Source: Plakobranchus ocellatus (Eukaryota > Mollusca > Gastropoda > Plakobranchidae). Taken from it: a stretch of DNA of 26,224 nt. Positions 12,701 through 26,224 of the stretch are shown here, one piece after another. The stretch's first letter is position 1, and the number at the start of each line of letters is the position of its first letter. The DNA lies in assembly GCA_019648995.1 (NCBI GenBank), contig BLXT01007347.1, positions 349,631-375,854 of the forward strand, written 5' to 3'. Below the pieces are notes generated by a model. That model did no database searches. It saw nothing but the letters and a program-made list of their open reading frames with translations, and was not told where the DNA came from. Position numbers and translations under genes: made by a program.

Positions 12701-15700
12701 ACCATGAGGCAATGATTGCAGTCACTGTTGATATCTAAATGCATAAAAAAAAAAATTAAACACTTAAAATATATTTAAAACAACTTTTGAAAATACAAAA
12801 AAATAAAGAGTCTTAACTGACAAAAACATTGGGGAACAAACAAAACCTGGTAAGTAAAGATGTGACTGTGAGAAGCGTATAAATGATTACATGATTGCCT
12901 TTTCAGATCTAGCTTTTGAAGGAGAATAACAGGATTTCCTATTTACCTCCAGTAGATGTGGCTATTTTATTGATGGTATGGGTGATGTCTGCTGTCACAG
13001 AGGAATATTGCTGCTCATAACTCTCTATGAGACTCATCACTGCTAAGTTCTTGTTGTCTGCTGGTTGATCTGGTTTCTTTTTAAATCCCTAGACTCAAGA
13101 AAATGTCTTTTAGATCACACTTGTGCAAGTTTCAAAATCAATCCACCATGAAAGTGAAAGATGGTTCTCCTGAAAACAAAAGAAATAAAAGTTCCATCAG
13201 ATGTTATCAAGGCCCATAGCTATTTGAAATTCTCCAACTGGACCAGGTTTTCTCGATTTATGATTATTTATCTTGATGTTGCACTGTGGAACTGTGTTTT
13301 TCTTTGCGATAATCACCGTTTGGATTTCCTTCAAACATAGCCCCATTTTGTCGCTTTCTTGTTCTATTATAAAAGAGCCTTCTGCTATAAGTACAGTATC
13401 ATCTGCATATTTTCTTAGGTTGTTCAGATTAAACCATTTATCACTATTCCTGTGTGGTTTTCAATATTTCTCTCTTATCTTTTAGCTGTGTGTAGAAAGT
13501 AAATCCAGAAAAAGAGGGGGCTAGGAAATGAAATTACACCAATTGACATGGCGAAAGTGAGGGAAAGGGGTCGAGGGCATGTATAACCTTTGTTTTTCGC
13601 TCTTAAATCTTTAGTTTCATACTTGCCCAACTCCTTTTGATCCTGATTCCTCTCTCTGCCACCATTTTCTCATTTAACCTTTACAAAGTATGTGTTTTAC
13701 TGCTATCTTCCCTTTTGCTCTTTTCTCCTCCTGAATCTAAATGTGAAGGTTTTACTTACAAACTTCTGTACATGCAGATGACTCTTCTCTTGCTCTCAGT
13801 ATTTTTCTCCTGATTGACTGGTCCCAGGTTTCCCTAACACTCCCTATCAGATGTTCATAAATATTATCCCAAGTTCCACCACTTGCCCTCACTTTTCTCA
13901 CAGTAAATTGATGTAATTTCACTTCTCTCTATCTCTCTTTTCAAAAGACCCAAAATGTATAGAGTTGAATATTTTCCTTCCAGTGTGCGTGCTCAGAAAT
14001 CATACCCTATCTGCTCAAAATCTAGAATTTATATCTAAAGGGAGATAGTCACTGAGGAAAACAGGGAAAGGAGAGTAAGTCTAGATCTAGATTAGAGAAT
14101 TAAAAGAGTCAATAGAGTCAAGAGTTAAAAAACAATTGCTTCCAATAGATCTACATAGTTATATAAGCCTCTTCACTTTATGAATATAATCATAAATCTT
14201 TCCAAGCCTGCATTAAATTATGATACAAACATCATAACATAAGATCGATGTTTACTATTTATAAAAACAAATAAAATCTTGAATCTTAGAAGTCTGAGTT
14301 CAAGAAAGCTGCTTTTTTTCCTTTATTACAATTCATTTAAAAATTTACTTTATAGCCCTTGCTTATTGTGTATTATCTGCTGAATCAATCTTTGTAAAGC
14401 TTTGTAGGGCCCTTGAAGTAGATGCATTATGAGATAAATATATTGCATTTTCTGAAGAGCTCTTGTTCAATGGAATAATACCATTATAACTGAATTTTGA
14501 ACATCATTAATGAAGAACTCATGTAGATCTAAAACTACAAATCAATAACAATCTAAATCTAGATCAAAGCATTTAGATCTAATATTATTACGCTCGGCTT
14601 TGATGATGGATCTTGATTCTAGATATCTAGAACTCCCATTAAATAAATATCACAGACTTAGATCTAGTAGGCTATTTATATTCTATAAAAGTATTTAGGT
14701 CTAGATCTAGGCGTAGTTAATGTAGATCCGTTAAAGCTAAATTTTTATAGGAAGAAAAAAAATTCTTGATCTAGAGTGTAGATCTAAATTTAGAGTACAT
14801 TCTAACCTAAAAATTTTGAACTACAATACAATTTTGGGAAGTCATACCAAAAACCTAGATTAGATTCTAGATCTATGGGCCAAGAATCTAATTGATATAT
14901 TATGATCTATAATTTTTTATTAAGTCTACACAAAGCTGAATTAGAACCTGTAGGCCGAGAAGTAAGTGTAAAAGGTTTTCACATGTATAGATTCTCGATC
15001 TATTCATGAAGGGTGAACAAAATATTTTTAGATGTTGACTCTTGACATGTCCTAATCTCTGCTTTTTATGTGACGGGATTTGTAACTTAATCAGCAAGAG
15101 TTAGCTACCCTTAGTTATGACAAAAATTTGGAGCAAACTTTTCTAAGTGTCCATCCATCCAATGCACAAGATCCATAGATTGCTCTCCTTCACAAGTAAT
15201 GAAGCAATCAAAAGAGAAAATTATTATTGTCACCCCTCAATGATTAAAAAAAAAAAATTATTATAACATATAAAAATAATAGTTTTACCGTCAATATCTT
15301 AATCACCATTATTATCATATCTCGTTATTACATATTATGGTCATAAACGTCTTCACCGTCGTTGTTGTTGTTATTATTATTGTTATTGATAGGCTATAAT
15401 TATTAAATGGGCAGGGCAGTGTTCCTTGAAAATCGATGCACCAGTTTGAAAGTTTGAGCAACGTGAATGTTCTTATGTGAATATAATTTGTTTTTAAAAT
15501 TGAGTTGGAGATTGGTCGCAGGTGTATTTCACATATCTTGCAACGCAATACGCTCCATTTTACTTCGCCTCTTACATAGCATTCGTAAAAAGAAAAGAAA
15601 AAGAAAGAAACAGACGTCGGAATAAAATTTTATAAACTACGCCTCAGAATAACTGAAACCAAGTAGGAATAAAATCTGATCCAAATTTATTTTATCTGCT

Positions 15701-16188
15701 TGGTCATATTATCTGATTTTAAATTTAATTTAGCATCACATGCTTCCACTTTGACAATAATTCCCTAGGTTTAGTTCAAAGCCCTTCAGCCTAAATAAAA
15801 AAAATTAGGACTCTTGGATCTCGAATCCTGAAAATTTAGGCTAAGCCTAGTATGGGGTGTTTTTCAAGTCCATCAAGAAAGACCTTATCTGAAATTATCC
15901 CCCGCTCCCCCAAGAACATTTACTTTGACTTCGGACATTTTTTGTCACAGGCGTCCCTATCTAAGTCTTGACCAAGGCTATCTCGGTCTTGACCAAGGTC
16001 TCAGTCTCAGGTAATCTGCCAAAATTGTGTAGTTTCAGTTATCTGCACACGGCACTATAACGTAACTAAAAGTTCAAAGGTAGCCAAAGCAATGAAAGTC
16101 TTGCTCGTGCCGTGCTGGAACCTACCCTTTTATTAGACTTCCTTGGGCCGGTCTTCCTCTTGGCATGTGATATCGGTGGATTTGCCAT
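6648..16188 (-). CDS. VTI1A: VTI1A, Qb-SNARE of endosome/trans-Golgi transport (10 coding exons, first one inferred)
   Basis: VTI1A is a tail-anchored Qb-SNARE that pairs with syntaxin-type Qa, Qc and R-SNAREs in endosome-to-TGN and intra-Golgi fusion. Coding exons in transcript order are 16126-16188 (candidate), 12947-13088, 12553-12611, 11516-11626, 11155-11229, 9828-9912, 9004-9074, 8178-8239 and 6648-6738, plus a possible microexon at 10409-10432. All borders are GT/AG and all phases join. From the internal Met at 13037 the protein is 214 residues (human is 217, from memory). Residues 1-95 are the N-terminal helical bundle (start MSLIESYEQQY), about 113-185 the SNARE helix (RARLLDNTETLERTSRRLDH to MMQRIIQNR) and 191-212 the membrane anchor, with a tail of only RS. 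If translation starts at 16188, 38 basic residues are added. The stop codon is at 6648-6650. Identity is very secure; only the N-terminus is open. Confidence 0.95.
8178..8239 (-). CDS. VTI1A: VTI1A coding exon, end of SNARE helix
   Basis: The exon is 62 bases, starts in phase 0 after ATCTTCAG and ends AG before GTAATA. It encodes LQEMDSALGKSSRVLSGMMQ, the counterpart of human LRETDANLGKSSRILTGMLR. An open frame that overlaps it in another phase is a shadow. Confidence 0.95.
9004..9074 (-). CDS. VTI1A: VTI1A coding exon, middle of SNARE helix
   Basis: The exon is 71 bases, with acceptor AATAG and donor GTATGT. Its first two bases complete a Glu codon; it then encodes QMGSAIMEDLHNQ and RQTINRSRGR, matching the human ENLSHDREKIQRARER region. 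Confidence 0.95.
9828..9912 (-). CDS. VTI1A: VTI1A coding exon, start of SNARE helix
   Basis: The exon is 85 bases, with acceptor CTAG and donor GTAATG. It encodes RARLLDNTETLERTSRRLDH then GYRIAIET, nearly the same as human RAHLLDNTERLERSSRRLEA. It enters in phase 0, the point where the candidate microexon would be inserted. Confidence 0.96.
10409..10432 (-). CDS. VTI1A: Candidate 24-base alternative microexon of VTI1A
   Basis: A CCTTTTCAG acceptor is followed by 24 bases and then a CAG/GTATAC donor, all inside the intron between exons 11155-11229 and 9828-9912. Both flanking exons meet in phase 0, so inclusion adds eight residues (RTFMMSLQ) without a frame change, just before the SNARE helix. 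From memory, mammalian Vti1a-beta (brain form) carries a 7-residue insertion at this same place. The bases downstream of the donor are CU-rich (CTTTCCTCTTCACTC). The intron is long enough that a chance match is possible. Confidence 0.4.
11155..11229 (-). CDS. VTI1A: VTI1A coding exon, linker before SNARE helix
   Basis: The exon is 75 bases, phase 0 at both ends, between GCCTCAG and GTAGGA. It encodes KRAKLGIDANRDELLGDDTH then DSEDQ; DELLGDD corresponds to NELLGDD of human VTI1A. Confidence 0.95.
11516..11626 (-). CDS. VTI1A: VTI1A coding exon, third helix of N-terminal bundle
   Basis: The exon is 111 bases, phase 0 at both ends, between TACCCCAG and GTATGT. It begins LEQMELEVKE (human LEQMDLEVRE) and continues RVKSYKIELTKLQTDL. 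Confidence 0.95.
12553..12611 (-). CDS. VTI1A: VTI1A coding exon, second helix of N-terminal bundle
   Basis: The exon is 59 bases between ATTTCAG and GTAAGT. Its first two bases complete a Val codon; it then encodes EKQNNVKQSEKLFEEANEL, corresponding to the human segment ending LEEAKEL. Confidence 0.93.
12947..13088 (-). CDS. VTI1A: VTI1A coding exon with the conserved start MSLIESYEQQY
   Basis: The exon runs from a CTAG acceptor (13089-13092) to a GTAAAT donor. The Met at 13037-13035 starts MSLIESYEQQYSSVTADI, which lines up with human MSSDFEGYEQDFAVLTAEI. The 51 bases before it are also open in frame (GFKKKPDQPADNKNLAV) and joinable in phase 0 to the upstream exon, so this Met may be internal. 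Its context is GTG ATG A, weaker than that of the upstream Met. Confidence 0.93.
13211..13490 (-). mobile_element. LINE reverse transcriptase fragment inside VTI1A intron 1
   Basis: On the minus strand the segment reads IENHTGIVING, then after a one-base shift NNLRKYADDTVLIAE, then SDKMGLCLKEIQTVIIAKKN and TVPQCNIKIN. These are the palm region and the part just after it of the same LINE type as the fragment at 198-860. The catalytic YADD (13398-13409) is intact, but the fragment is only about 90 codons, frameshifted and lacks both ends. It lies in the same orientation as VTI1A. Confidence 0.85.
14070..14910. repeat. Cluster of TCTAGATC / TAGATCTA motifs
   Basis: About thirteen near-palindromic motifs built from TAGATC and TCTAGA occur in 840 bases (for example near 14082, 14553, 14621, 14659, 14700, 14765, 14865), with irregular spacing. 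This is far denser than elsewhere in the window except 16360-16490. The pattern looks like an eroded short satellite, a style I associate with gastropod genomes. Confidence 0.6.
15361..15388. repeat. (GTT/ATT)n trinucleotide tract
   Basis: Four GTT units are followed by imperfect ATT/GTT units inside VTI1A intron 1. Confidence 0.8.
15965..16003. repeat. 21-base direct repeat containing TTGACCAAGG
   Basis: The string gtcttgaccaagg starts at 15965 and again at 15986. It holds TGACC, the reverse of the GGTCA half-site, and lies 120-220 bases downstream of VTI1A exon 1 in the transcript direction. Confidence 0.7.
16126..16188 (-). CDS. VTI1A: Candidate first coding exon of VTI1A (basic N-terminal extension)
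   Basis: An ATG at 16188-16186 in strong context (AAG ATG G) opens 21 codons, MANPPISHAKRKTGPRKSNK plus Arg, and stops at a good donor (AGG/GTAGGT). Joined to the CTAG acceptor at 13089 the frame stays open and runs in phase 0 into the known VTI1A exon. The extension is very basic (10 Lys/Arg in the last 28 of its 38 residues or so) and is absent from human VTI1A as I remember it. The alternative is a 5' UTR exon with translation starting at 13037. Confidence 0.6.
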
Positions 16189-16292
16189 CTTTGCTAGGAG
16201 ACACCAGAATTGTAGGCCAAAACTCTTTGAAAGACACTAAACTTTGTCTACACATTTTTTGTGTAGTATCATAATTTCAGGGTCAAGGTCTA
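16189..16292. promoter_or_regulatory. Divergent promoter region between VTI1A and ADH5
   Basis: Only 104 bases separate the two inferred start codons, which face away from each other. The stretch has no TATA box in a good position. It contains an inverted repeat (CTACACA, five T, TGTGTAG; 16248-16266) near the middle and GGTCAAGGTC at 16281-16290, similar to an extended nuclear-receptor half-site. Because TTTCAG at 16275-16280 could be a splice acceptor, a further 5' UTR exon of ADH5 cannot be excluded. Confidence 0.55.
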
Positions 16293-25817
<9,525 letters not shown>

Positions 25818-26144
25818 ATGTCCCCACGCCCTCCAGCAAAGATTCTGACTGTTGATACCACAATTGCAGGCAGCAGTGGCTCAGAATTCGATCTAGATCT
25901 ATCTAGTGATGAGGATGGGCCCAATGAGGCTCAAGTAGCATCTACACATATATCTAGAACAGACCCTCCCATAAGTGGGCATGGCACCCCTGCAACTGAT
26001 CAAGGAGTTAGTGATTTTCAGTGGCAGTATTTAGGAGAAGAAGAGGATCTGAACCCTGTAGAGTGGAAAATAAATTATTACCCTCAAACTGTAGGTGTAA
26101 TGAGCAGTTCAGAAAAACAAAAAAAACAACACACCATGAGGTGA
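25818..26144 (+). CDS. Unidentified 108-codon open frame with acidic N-terminal part, nested in ADH5 intron
   Basis: Starting at the ATG at 25818 the frame reads MSPRPPAKILTVDTTIAG, then a Ser/Asp-rich stretch (FDLDLSSDEDGP), a Thr/Pro/Gly-rich stretch and GVSDFQWQYLGEEEDLNPVE with WKINYYPQ. It is richer in GC and in coding-like composition than its surroundings. An acidic, disordered start followed by aromatic residues is common ahead of transposase domains (piggyBac-like proteins, for example), but no catalytic domain is in view. A GTGAGC donor at 26141 would let it splice on before its TGA. It may be the 5' part of a mobile element or a nested gene that runs off the window. Confidence 0.35.
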   Translation: MSPRPPAKILTVDTTIAGSSGSEFDLDLSSDEDGPNEAQVASTHISRTDPPISGHGTPATDQGVSDFQWQYLGEEEDLNPVEWKINYYPQTVGVMSSSEKQKKQHTMR

Positions 26145-26224
26145 GCCAACCAAAATTTGTGGAATTTTATTTGACTTTATTTGGTTTGTTATTCATTGAC
26201 TTGGATGCAAATTTGTGCTCATTT

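Larger units (their letters stand above)
13491..16125. other. VTI1A intron 1, remainder
   Basis: No further exon was found. It contains pyrimidine-rich sequence (about 13620-13930), the TCTAGATC cluster (about 14070-14910), a trinucleotide tract at 15361-15388 and a 21-base direct repeat at 15965-16003. VTI1A exon 1 (minus strand) begins immediately to the right. Confidence 0.6.

Noticed and set aside
13755..13830. Plus-strand HADDSSLALS-like string resembling a reverse transcriptase box
   Set aside because: Flanking sequence does not follow any reverse transcriptase pattern; a single short motif is not enough.

Overview
This window is AT-rich eukaryotic DNA with spliced genes, long introns full of A/T runs and pyrimidine tracts, decayed non-LTR retrotransposons and dense TCTAGATC-type motifs. 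The exon-intron structure excludes a prokaryote. The protein sequences and repeat style point to a mollusc, most likely a heterobranch gastropod. That taxon is an inference from the look of the repeats and proteins.

Two conserved genes lie head to head. On the minus strand (6648 to 13037, probably to 16188) is VTI1A, a Qb-SNARE of endosome/trans-Golgi transport. I could place every coding exon by GT/AG sites, reading phase and similarity to human VTI1A. The core protein is 214 residues: an N-terminal helical bundle, a SNARE helix and a C-terminal anchor. An additional in-frame exon at 16126-16188 would add a lysine/arginine-rich N-terminus of 38 residues. A possible 24-base microexon at 10409-10432 falls exactly at the junction just before the SNARE helix.

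On the plus strand from 16293 to beyond the right edge is a class III alcohol dehydrogenase (ADH5, S-(hydroxymethyl)glutathione dehydrogenase / S-nitrosoglutathione reductase). Nine coding exons (about 325 residues) are inside; the last 50 or so residues lie to the right. All zinc ligands, the class III arginine and the NAD-binding glycines are present. The two start codons are 104 bases apart, so the genes probably share a divergent promoter.

Region by region: 1-157 holds a 54-base direct repeat; 198-860 is a broken LINE reverse transcriptase on the minus strand; 861-6647 has no recognisable gene and probably includes the VTI1A 3' UTR; 6648-16188 is VTI1A, with a second LINE fragment (about 13211-13490) and a TCTAGATC-rich patch (about 14070-14910) in its first intron; 16189-16292 is the divergent promoter; 16293-26224 is ADH5, with a tRNA-derived SINE-like insertion in intron 5 and an unidentified open frame with an acidic start in the last visible intron (25818-26144).
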